In this document: positions 23,901 to 36,300 of the stretch, piece after piece
How the letters are laid out: each line of letters starts with the position of its first letter
Numbering within the stretch: position 1 is the stretch's first letter
Position numbers and translations under genes: made by a program
Notes under the pieces: model-generated
Database searches by the model: none
What the model was told of the DNA's origin: nothing
The model's input: the letters and a program-made list of their open reading frames with translations, nothing else
Source of the DNA: Plecoglossus altivelis
Lineage: Eukaryota > Chordata > Actinopteri > Osmeriformes > Plecoglossidae
DNA length: 64,000 nucleotides
Direction of reading: 5' to 3'
Assembly (NCBI GenBank): GCA_036571765.1
Contig: BROE01000019.1
Span: 1,054,001-1,118,000 of the forward strand

Positions 23901-26900
23901 TTTTCATCAGTCATGGCAAGTGTGTACATGCAGTCATTATGTATCCATAGTGTGGTAAAAGTACTTGGAGAAATAATGAACTGCTAGTGCAATGTTGTTT
24001 ATCTTTAAAGAATTTAGTGTGACAGTGTAAGCAAAGCAATTGCACGGTATTGTTTTTGTTAAATTCATGTATGTTTAAGTTTTTAATTAGGAGATTTACA
24101 AATTTATACTAGTCTAGAAGCTAAAATACCATGTCTTGATATACACTTTTTAAATTGGTGGCACTGGTGCTCCCAACTTTAATAAGTTAGGAACACCAGC
24201 AAAAATTTTGGAGCACCCACCCAATATTAAGAGCACCACAACTAACATTTTCAGTTCCAGATTTACAAGGCTTTTATCAAAGGTTTTCAGATTAAATACC
24301 TTTCAACTTTTGGATTAGATGCATTCTGTGAGATGGGGTCAGGGGGTTCTGATTGGTTTGTGGGTGCCATTTAATTCTTTATAACTTGAGACAACTATCA
24401 ACTCAGCAGAAAACGTCCCTCCATATGCCTGCGCCTCATCCATGATAAATCGTTGCAATGCCCGAGTTTCACAGCAAATGCGTGAGATTTGAGAGCCCTG
24501 AATTTGATTTGTCCTCTAGTTTGCTCTCTATCATGTAAAGCATAGTGTTTAATTGGTTATGTAATGTTGCATAGAACGGTGGACCGGTCACTGACAGATC
24601 ACAGCAGGCAGCCTACTCTGCAGTAGGCTAATGAGCAGGTGTTTTGAAAAGAAATTAAAAGGTCACACCATAATGATTTTCTGCTCTTGCACAGATGGTA
24701 ACATACACAATTTCAGCAACGATATGAACACTTGTACATCAGGATAATTAATCCTAAAAATAATAGGGTTCTCTTACAATTTTTGATTATTAGCAAAATT
24801 ATCTATTTTTGCACACATACCAACCACTATTTACAAGATCTTTCACCACACACTCTAATCAAATCTCGGTCTTCCAAAGGTTGTTGAGTGCCACAATAGC
24901 AGAGATGGACAAAGTACCCAACTCCTTTATGATCTACTTTACTTGAGTCAACGTATAGATGTTGTTCAGTCAAATTATTTGAGTTAAATGGTTGGATACT
25001 TGCTTTAAAAAAAACTTGAAAATATTCAAGTGTATTTCTTATGTAATGTTAATGGTAGTATTGTTGCCATAATGCATTTACAGAAACGAATGAAAATATG
25101 TACTGAATGCACTGACTTGCTTGTAGAACATGTAGAATAAAAAGTTTATTGTTTATTGTAATGCGTTTAAAAACACCTTTCCCACAAAAAAGAATGGCAT
25201 AGTGTGTGGTTTCGTGTTATGCATCAGGCAGATACTGGACTTACTGTAGATGCAACCTGCCTTAAAATCTCCATGACACACCTCTAGAACAGGAACACTG
25301 CGTTGAGACAGAGAAACTCAATAAAGATTAATTCACAACCATCTGTAAATGTGCATGGACTGGTACATTATTTGGTAGCATCCACCCAATTTTAATGCCC
25401 CCCCCCAAAGAACACTTCTACTGTCAATTAAAACAATTTATTTTGACTGACATCTACTCTACTTTCTTACATGTCTCAAGATAATCTAATGTGACTAAAG
25501 CGCATCTTTATAAAGAGCAACTGGAAAGAATGTAATTTCCAGTCCATTTCCATTGTTCAACTGCTTTCTGAAAGCACTTTCAACATGACATATACTGCAC
25601 CAAATTGTCTAGCGATCTGTAGAGTTCTTGATTCTAGACTCATGCCAGTGGATTCTATTCACAAACAAAAAAGATGAAGGCTGCCATGGGCCAGTTACTT
25701 TAGCTAAATTTAAGCTCTCCTTACCACATCCTCTGCATTTCCAGATGTGTGTGTGTATATGTGTGTGTGTGTATATATATACATATACACACACACATAT
25801 ATATATACACATATGTGTACATATACGTATACGTATATATATATATATATATATATATACGTATACACACACACACATATATGTATAAACATATATATAC
25901 ACACACATACAGTATATACACACACACTATATATATATACACTATATATATACAATATATATATACACTGTATATATATATCTATACACCCTATATAGAT
26001 ATATATATATTAGTGTGTGTGTATATACTGTATGTGTGTGTATATATATATATGTGTATGTATATGTTTATACATATGTGTGTGTATACATATATGTGTG
26101 TATGTGTGTATACATATATGTGTGTGTATATGTATGTATATATATGTATATACATACACACAAACACTTTTTTCACATTTTGACATTTCACATTTCCACA
26201 TTGTGTAGTCTGGACAGACATTCCATGTCATCCCACCCGTACACACTCTTCTGTACTTTTCTCACACTTTATGTAAATAATGTAACATAGTTAACACAAT
26301 ATAATCAACAATACTGCAACATGCATGCCTCTGAGATTGTATCACTTATCTATTGCCTTCAATGAACCCAAATCCCTGTTTAAAAGAGAATGCCACTAAA
26401 CAAGGATTAGGTTCTGTGGTGTTTCAATTTCATCAAGTCTTCATTAAACTATTAATGCTTTGCTTTAAACAATAGATTATTGAAGATTATTTCCTTTATT
26501 TAGGTCATTCGATGAATGATTCGACTTAGTAACAATCCTTAATACAAACTGTAATACTTGCAAAACATTAGTAGAAATCTCACTTTAAATCTGAAATATT
26601 AATCTGAATGTGATCGCCAAAACACATAGATTATAAATACTACACTTGAAAGCGTGCATGTTAATATTTTCACACACGTTAAATATGTTGATCTACTTTT
26701 GCAGAAATATATTTATATTCGAGCCTATCACCATTTAAATACAGTTATGTATGGAGTATATAGGTATACACAGTAATACCTCTACTCCTACAATCCTGTT
26801 CTCCCTTTTTGCTACAATGATAATTCTTTGCTTGCATATTCCAGCTACCATCAGGCTTTTATTTGCCAGCTGGCTCGTTCCAGTTGGTAGGTTAGAAAAA

Positions 26901-27300
26901 GATTTCAGCCACCACAGATAAGAAGATTAGAGAGGAATTAACGTCATTCCTTTTGTCATGATAGAAATAAATTGATATTTGGCTTTAATCAGTTGGAAGG
27001 GACAAAGTAGAGAGGAAGAATAGACTTTGGTGACACAGATACGCCATCAGTTGGAAGAACTGACCGAGACAGTGTGGGCTGGGAAAGGAAAACAACATCT
27101 GTAGCATTTTATAACCTTTGAATTGCTGGAACAATTCGTACCATGTAACATGGTATAGGTTGGGGCTGCTGGATCGTACACACATTCCTTTGCTTATGTG
27201 TTGTATCGGATGGCATGGTTGCTGCTGGGATATGGACCGGCCAGTGAACTGGACGAGACATAGTGGGCCACCTCTGATTTCCTGGAGAACCATCGGGAGA
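23901..27300. other. Intergenic region between sms and gabrr3
   Basis: AT-rich sequence with a GGTGGCACTGGTGCTCCCAA repeat fragment (24158-24260) of a type dispersed in fish genomes and a long TG/TA microsatellite. The gabrr3 promoter and any untranslated first exon should be in the last kilobase, but no specific site can be supported. No host gene was recognised. Confidence 0.5.
25744..26165. repeat. Compound TG/CA and TA microsatellite
   Basis: About 420 bp of alternating GTGTGT, ATATAT and ACACAC blocks, with recurrent CATATGTG, ATATACGTAT and ATATATAC motifs and many local palindromes. The apparently long open frames in this tract (up to 144 codons) are compositional artefacts made almost wholly of Tyr, Ile, Thr, His, Cys and Val. 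Confidence 0.95.
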
Positions 27301-27355
27301 GACTGAGAAGCAGGAGCAAAGTTACCCTGACTTTGCCCTGCGTGCAGTCACAACC

Positions 27356-30300
27356 ATGAACTTGATGCTGCTGGCCCTATGTCTAATGTGGCTGGCCTGC
27401 TTGTGGCCCGTCATCCAAAGCAACAGCAGCCATTTTCCAAGCAGGAGGAAGCAGAAGGACACATATTTAGGAGAGAAGTCAAAGCCCAAACATGGAGGGT
27501 AAGAATCTAGAACAAGTCTGATTGTTATGTGTAAATATGCTGACATATCTTGGCTAGAGAGAACTTCTCTGTGACAGACATAATTTCTATTACCATGTCC
27601 TAGGATGTAGACAAGAATATGTCTTTATTGTTGATGTTGTTAGATTATCTTAATTAAATTTGTTGACTTATATATGTAGTCATATGTGCATGACCGGTAA
27701 TATCCAAAGCACATAAAAAACACAATGCATTGAAATGGGATAATAGTGATATCCTTCCAATTATTATTACCCTCAGTTGGACTATCTTTGTCTTGGTAGG
27801 GAGAGAATGGTCTTACAAATTGTAAGTTGCAATTTATGTGAAAGATGAAAGTGGAAATCAAAGATCAAGAATATATTAAATTACATGGAAAATAGGATTT
27901 CTGAATGGTACCAAAGAACAGTGACTATGTGAACTTGTCACCCCGTGGTTTCAATACACTGGGTGACACAAGTTCATATAGTCTAGTGTTCTTAAGCCTT
28001 GTGCTCTCTTCAGGGGTCAGAATGACCGAAACTATGTTAAATGCACATGCACACCCACAATGAGACTTTTAGATTGTATGTGCTTGGTACAGGGTAAAAA
28101 TGTAATTAACCTGCTTTATGTCAAGGTTGAAGGTGGGGCCTTTCTTTATCCTTAGGACAGGGTGAGTTGCAGAATTTTAGAGCACATGGGTCAACAAAAA
28201 TATTACCAAATTAACTGCTGCCTTGCATGCAAAGAAGATGTGTAGGCAAAAAATTATACTTTATGGATTTTAAATGCTTTGATTATATACAACATTAAAT
28301 GTTGCTCATATGGCAATTTATATGTAGCAACTATAAACAGTATTCAAGCACATAAACCTTTTTTGACTGACAGCCTGATCTAAATTAACGACTAATGTAA
28401 AACGCACCAAAGAAAACTATGCATATTCACCGCCTTTACGTTCACACATGCAAATTGTCTCTGACTCAACCAAACCTATTTGGAAGTTAAGGGAGACACC
28501 TGTGTGTAATAAAGTTATTCCAAGTGAAAAACATTCAGCTTTGCTGCTGAATGTTGTTGGCTGTACCAGACAAATGGTTTTGAAAATCTAAAAAATATAA
28601 TAACTTTTGTGAGACTTTTTCTGGAATTAATGTTGGCTAAATTTGGTAAATATACAACACACTTTGTTAGCCTGGTCCTACTAGACTCTTGAACATTTCC
28701 TTTGTACAGAGAGTCTGGGCTCTCCCCATTGACAAGTGTTACCTTTCTTGAAGGTGGGTACTCTGTTGAAGTTTAAAACTATTGTATCTGCCCAGAGCCA
28801 CTCTGAATCTGCCATAGCCAATTGCTTTACCACTAATGTGGCGAGCTGGAAAGTCAAACTATTCCCGAACCAAGTGGGGAGGAGGGCTAAAACATCATGG
28901 CCACCAACAAAACTCAGCAAAGATCGCTCTTGCTCCAGTTTTAACTTCTGGATATTTGGCAGCGTTGCCACAATGGACCGAAAGGCTTTGCTTGCATCTT
29001 TCTTCGCCTGCCATTACAGAACTACAACTCAAACTAGCACACAAACTCAACTTCATTGTTCTTAAGTACTCTGTTCGCTGATTGGCCTGCCAAAAATGTG
29101 CCTGAAAGAAAATGACTAATATACCGAAACCCAAGTCTGACTACAGAAGCAAAAATGAAAATTGCAGTCGGTTGAGGTATGTACTAGAGGTATGTTAGCC
29201 AGGCTAACACTTTGTAGGAGGAGTAGAGAAAAAAACTTTTTTTCATTAATTCAGTATTTTTAGGAGAAAGTGACATTATTATATTTACAAGAAATGTTGA
29301 ATCTAAAAATATCTACATTTCACAATTATTATTTTTCACTTCATTTGCCAAAATATGTTTGTGATTCAAGACTCATTTGTTGACACCACATTTGAGTGAT
29401 GGACCCAAAAACAAGTTTAGAGGCAGCCATCACTTGGTATGTGGTATCTGATGCAGTCATGTGGTGTCTGATGCAATACACTTGCTGTAGAGAACAATGT
29501 CTTTGATTCCCAGGAGGATCGACTTCAGATTGAAATCTGACACCACCAAGTCCCTTCTCATCAAATCTGAGCAGCTGCTGCGTATCGATGACCATGACTT
29601 TGCAATGCGGCCTGGCTTTGGAGGTACAGTACCTATGATCTATTCTGGAAACCTATGAAAATTAAGTAAATAACCATTGTTTGAACTGTGGTTGCTGGAA
29701 AGAAAAACATTGTGTATCAGGGTGAAAGGCGATGTGCAAAGGGGATAAACTCATTTATTTGCAGTTCATATACATAAATCAGATTTGCTTAAAATCAGAA
29801 GGGACATACATTGACATTTTCATGAGGCCTGTTTTAAGTATTCATAGTACTCTTCAAAACATAATATAGGTTACAGTGTCATATTTTGCCTCTGTTCCAT
29901 CCAAATACAAACCCTAACCCAAATCTCTGACCTAGATTGTATGCAGTGACAAGCCTGTGGCTGAGTATACAGATGTAGGTTTTGGATAAAGTAATCTGGA
30001 TTATAGTCCATGCTCTCTGTAAAAAAAGGGAAAAAAACACTTCAATCGTGCAGAACATTTTAAAGCAACAGCAAAACAAATGTTGTAAACCAAAAGTAAC
30101 TAGTAAACTTTTGTTAAGCCAGTTCAACACACAACCATCTTAGAACTTGTTTTCCATAGGTTCTACTTTTAGACAGCATGCAATTGCACACATAAATAAG
30201 CAATACATAAGAAAGTCTAAGGTTCTAACAGATGGTGGGTATGTAGTCGTCATTGTACAAGTTAAATTATCTATGTTTTTAAGATGTCATCCAACCTCAA

Positions 30301-33300
30301 CTGTCTTATCAATTAAATCTACTGGGTCACAACATTTTGTTGACATTTAAAATATAAATTTTGAAATCACTGGCCCACAGTCATGAAGATCTATTTATTA
30401 TTGAAGACAAACTAGTAGTAATATGTAGTTTCCTATCACTTGTTCCTCCATTTTGCTTACAGTTTTTCTCAATTGTTTACACACATTTTCTGAAAGCTTG
30501 CCTCATATTCTCAGAACTCTACACACAAATCCCCAAAACACACACACAATGGGCAAAACCCCTCAATTCTCCTGCAAAATGAAACTTTACATTCAAAACA
30601 ATGTTATTTCTTCTCAAAATGGGATTTTGTTTTCAAATGACACACACAAACCATCATATGTATAGACATTTATAAGAACCATCTGCACACTGATGTGCTC
30701 AATGTAAAACACTATGATGAATGTAAAACACTTTCGTGTTTTCATCATAATGACTTAGGCCCCTTTTTGTGTGTTACAGTGTTACAGTGTACAGTTTGTG
30801 TGTTTTCAGTGTTACACTTACTACAGACAGTACACACATAAGTGTGTTGTGAAATATTTGAGAATATTTGTTTTTATGCTCAGAACACACAAATGAACGG
30901 TAAAATTGTATTTGATTTTTCCTGCAAAAACAATGTACACAGTGTACACATTCCATTCCCAACCAACACAAAGTTGCACATACACTACATACAACACAAC
31001 AGAAGAATTTTCCTGTTCAGGAGACAGAACACGTTCCTGACCACCTTGAGTTGGTAATCTTCCAGTTCTGCCAAACAAATAGTACAGTACTGTAAATACA
31101 AAGTACGTATACAACTCCTAAATACTTGAAACATACTTTACAGTATCTTTTACAGTCCTACAGAACAGTCCACGGGCAATACTGTACTACTGTACTCATT
31201 GACTACTGTATTGATATGCAGTACTGCAATTTTCTAGTGAGAGTAGATTTCTTACCTATTCTCATTTCGGAAAGTCCGGATGATGGATGCTACAGTGTAC
31301 CTGCTCAAATGTGGCCGTACTCTTTGCCCAGCCTCCCTCATTGTTAGACCATGGTTGACCACATGATCAACCAAAGTGGCTCGGATCTCATCAGAGATTA
31401 CGGTCCTTGGCCTTCCTCGTCCTCGTCCTCGTCCTCCCCGTCCTCCTCATCTTTGCTCTCACTCCTCTGGCTCTGCCTCTGTTTCCAATGTTGGCATCCA
31501 TTGCTCCAAAACAGAACAGCTCACCTATTGCCCTTTTATGCTAAAGCTCTGATTGCCAATTGTAAAACAGTGTGACGGGTGTTTGCCCTTGTGATGAGTC
31601 AGTGTACATATTTGAATAGCAGTGTGTTCATTGTGAAAACAAGATATTTTCTGCATGAAAAGGCAGAGAATTGTGTGTAGTGTTTTGAAAAAAGTGTGTT
31701 TTAGAACTGAAATTTGAGTGTAAAGCAGGAATTGTGCTTGTAGTTTAGCAGAATTGGTTTGGGGGGTTGGTGAATGAGTTACATGTTGTGGTCATTGTGT
31801 CTCAAGTACCAGAAAATGTGTGTAAACAATTGAGAAAAACTGTAATAATACATTTTTACTAGTTGATCTTGATGACCACAAATACATGATTGAAACAGGC
31901 CACAAAGATGAGGAGGCCTGGCACGGAGCTTTTTTACTGGGGCACGTTCCCTAGTATAAATCTGCTATGCCCCAGTATAAATCTCAAGTTTGAGTTAGAA
32001 CAGTTTACTTTTATTAGTCAGTCCATTAATTTAGATTGATAATCCTGGAAAAAGAATTGCATTGGGCCTGTCCAATAAAGTAAAATTAAGTAAATTAAGT
32101 CAAATGAATGCATTTTAACCAAAAACACGAACTGATGCGAGCCTTCAGCTTCCATCCCACTCTTCTGTGGTTGTTGTAATAGCCACTACAGCACACACAG
32201 GAGTCCTCATTTATAAACCCGTGCAATATTCAGATTTTCAAGGTAAATATAAATCCACCTGTCATTTTTACATTTTAACTAACTATGGAGATATCTATTG
32301 GATAAATGTGGTAACTTCTCTATTGTACGACCAAAAATATTGGGCTGATTTTCAAGCATTTGGGGCTGGTTTTGAACACTCGGGCTGCAAATTTGTTTGC
32401 ATCTTGCAATCTTGAACTCAGGTTTGATGTCATTCCCAGTCCTGAGTCAAAACTTAAAGAATGGATCTGCATGATGGCACAGACGAGAGCACACGTGGTC
32501 TTACAGAACACGCTTCAAAGTTGGCACTTGCAAAAGAGCTGCATTTTGACCCCGTCAGACCAAGATGATGGTATGCATCCCAATGTTCACTGGGAACAAA
32601 AAAGTCTTTAGAACCTATGACGTCTTGCGCATGGATATTTCCTTTAAGGGACCGTGTGTAAAGACTTTAATAAAATATCTTGAAATTAACCATTGCTCAA
32701 ATTGTCTTGAAATGTTGTGCACATGTGTGAAATACATGTCTGTATCATGTCAAATTTGTGAAAGTTAAATTAATTCCTTGTCCTCCCTTGTGGCTACTAT
32801 TATAGTATTTAATTAAAAATCACTAGATTTATTGAAACATTCAATTCAAAGAGAGTTGTTACAACAAGTTGGTTCTGGCCTCTTCTATCCCAGTATTATC
32901 TGTTTTGTGGTGTTGGTCATGTTATCACGGGTGGGATTGGGATTGAACAATCATCTCTAAAACATTAGTTAGATCCTACAATCACGCTGGTCAGAGAGAA
33001 GAGTAAAAATTTTGCATGTATCATTATATTTTTTAAGTTAAATAAATTAAATATATTTACAAAAGTGTTGCATACGAAGCATACACATTTTTATTTAAGA
33101 TTTACGAGTCCTTCAGAAGTAAACTGTTTCTTACATTAATCTTTCAGAACTTCTGAATTGAACATCCTCTTAATATTAGTTTAGTTTTCAGGCAGACATA
33201 CAGGGACATCCAATGCCCAGATATGATTAATGATTTTGTATATCATGACACAATAAAGTACACAGTTATATTTATGTATGTATGTCTCAGTTTCCTTGTC

Positions 33301-36300
33301 TGCTAATCTGTGCTGTTGTTTGACACGCCAGGAGCTGCCATACCTGTTGGCATAGATGTCCAGGTCGAGAGCATTGATAGTATATCTGAAGTCAACATGG
33401 TAAGTGTTTTCCTGTAGGACTTTTTCATAGTATGATCGTTTTAATGATCTGTGCTGCATTGGTTGATTTAAAACTTTTGATACAAGTGTGCGAATTTCTC
33501 ACTTCATGGCCTTAAATACCGTTGTTTCCCAGGACTTCACCATGACTTTGTACCTGAGGCACTACTGGCAGGATGACCGTCTGGCGTTCCCCTCCAGTAG
33601 TAACAAAAGTCGAACATTTGATGCCCGGCTGGTGAAAAAGATCTGGGTGCCTGATGTGTTCTTTGTCCACTCCAAGCGCTCTTTCATCCATGATACGACA
33701 ATGGAGAACATCATGTTGAGGGTCTTCCCTGATGGAAACATCCTCTACAGTGTCAGGTAGAGAGATGGACTTACCGAATACAGACATCTCTGGATAAAAT
33801 TAAGAGACCACCACATGTTTTTCTTTCCTTGGAGAAGAAAGTTTGAGGAAGAACTATTCTGAGGAACAGAAGGGTAAAATTTAGGAGGCCATTGCTCATT
33901 TTACTCTTCTGTAGCTCTATCACAACTTCACATCAACATTTCCAAAAAATGAAATGAAAACGTGCAGTGCTCTCTCAATTTGAACCGTAGCTGTATAAGT
34001 GCAATTGCTGTTCATGATACCCCCAGATCCCAAACCCATAGATGTTATTAGTTATTTTAATTTGTTAAAAAAATGTTATGTCTTTTAATAGGCCTATATA
34101 TTACATTTGTATGTGTTTTGGTATAATGTTATCCAAAGTCAGAGAGTTCATGCATTTAGAATTTCGGAATTTTGGCTAAAGGTGCCACTGTTACTTTAGA
34201 GATCTCCATTCCTCTAGGAAGGCCATTACTAGTTTCAAAGACATATCCTCATCTTCTGATAGACAGTCATCAAAGCACTATATTTCTGGAGCAGCTTTGA
34301 GGATCTGACATGTTCATGGAGCTTATGTGCTGTCTTGTAGGATCACTGTGACTGCTCTGTGCTCCATGGACTTCAGTAGTTTTCCTTTGGACACACAGAA
34401 CTGCTCTCTGGAACTGGAGAGCTGTGAGTATAAAACCATCTATAGCCTGGACGGTGTTCACTATGCAGTGAATTCAGATAACCGATATACCTGTTTTCTG
34501 GTGTGTAAACACACAAAACTCGAGTTAACCTCTCTGACAAAAACATGATTTACTCACGTTTCAGTTGACAAAAGGATTCAAAAGAATTTGCTATAATGAT
34601 TATGCTAGCCAGCTATTCCAATCAATAGCACAATAGGTTTAGTACTTTAACTGGGCATAAATGTGGGCATACTGCAGTCAGGCACAACAGTTCAGAGGCA
34701 CAAGTTCATGATTTTTACAACTTTATTTGGCCCTGAATTCCGAAACGTTTCAGTTTGTCATTATAAGGTTGCCATCTAAAAGTAGACTCTAGGATTCCCA
34801 GAATCTGTGCAAAAGGTTTTACTGTTTACCGTTTTAGAACTCAAATCTGTACTTGTCTTTTACTGTTAACTAGAAGTGACTACTTGTTTTAGCAAGTGGC
34901 TGTTTCACTGTGTTTAATACCAACTGGTATATTCTTGCTGGATAGGTCAACCGATGCATGTTAATCGTAGAGATTCAATTGCAGTTTATTGAATATTTAC
35001 TAAAAGTGAGAATACTTTTCTTCAAGCAAGTTTGTTCCTCCTACCCCATGTGTTAGATTTTTTGAGCCAATTAAATGTGTAAATGCTAGTGATCTTCGTA
35101 TAACTTCAAAGTGTTCATTTGAGTTCATTTTAAGCTTCTCGCAGTCGATCAGTTGAAGCTTTTGCTTGTAGTTTATATATCACCTTTTGATTTTGTATTT
35201 ATTTGTATTTCTATAATAGGCCATGCCCCCTTGTCTGTTTGTTGTCCCCTCTCTTCCAATGACCAAGCACATGGTCCTTCAAAGAGAGGCTCCTCCCTCT
35301 GAAGGAGTTACCCATTACCTTTCCCTACTTGTTCTCTCCTCTTTTGAAGATGCATACAATGAGAATGATCTCATGCTCTACTGGAAGAATGGAAATGATT
35401 CATTAAGGACTGACGAGATTGTGCTCTCGCAGTTTTTTATTGAAGAATTCCACCCTTCCTACGGGCTTGCCTTCTACAGCAGCACGGGTATGTGCGATTG
35501 CATGTGTATGTTTGTGTGCGTGTGGCATGAGTCCCACCGCTAGTGGTACAAGGACATTCAAAACCAATTTTAAGACAGTTTAAGTAATTCATTTACACTT
35601 TTAATCAAAGGTTGGGGGAGGTAATTTACAGTCAACTCTGGAATTATTGCCACCCCTGGCAAAAATAGGTGATATGTATGCATCATATGGACTTGTAATC
35701 CATACTATGGATGCATCATATGGACGTCATGCATCATATGTATGTTTTGTGGCATTGTCAGTGTATGGTTATAAGATGTTAACAGTTTCACTCAGCAATT
35801 GTAGATCTTAAATGCCCTGCCATACTTTGCCCTAGGTAGTTATGGCAGCTTTTGGAAGTTACTCACATATTAGGAATCCATTCTGTCTGGATTTCTGACA
35901 GTTACAGATACAACATACTCTATATTTTCTATTGTTTCCTCCACAAGTAGCAAAGCTAGCGATTCCCCCAGGATGGTGTTTGAGTGTGTGCTCTGAGGGC
36001 GTAAAGAGCTGCGCACACTCCTGCCCACAGTCTTCTACCACTGGTTCCGTCCATGATCTCCAGCCCTTTAGGGTTGTCTCTGATTCTGCTCTGCCAATTT
36101 TGGGAAAGAGAGGCGGAGAAGGGAGATGTATCCTATCAGACTACACAGTGTACAATTCTCCATTCCAGTGGGGATCCATAAATACATTTTTGGGCTCGAC
36201 ACAAAAATATGGAACGGGAAGGTCAAAACAGTCTATAGATTGCCATTTTCAGTTAAAATGTTGCTTGCTTGGGAAGTACCATGTTACATCACATATCCCA

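Noticed and set aside
25749..26183. 144-codon open frame
   Set aside because: It is encoded entirely by the TG/TA microsatellite; long frames appear on both strands and in several phases because stops are avoided by composition.
28736..29081. Overlapping open frames of 80-110 codons
   Set aside because: They lie inside the 9-bp-TSD transposon, have no transposase motifs and are disrupted in the second copy.
33790..33990. A Tc1-derived repeat starting AAAATTAAGAGACCACC
   Set aside because: The opening resembles a known fish repeat, but the rest is too diverged and no second end or TA pair was found.
35690..35745. Short array of ATGCATCATATGGA units as a CRISPR-like or regulatory array
   Set aside because: Three or four imperfect copies in a fish intron with irregular spacing are ordinary simple-sequence drift.
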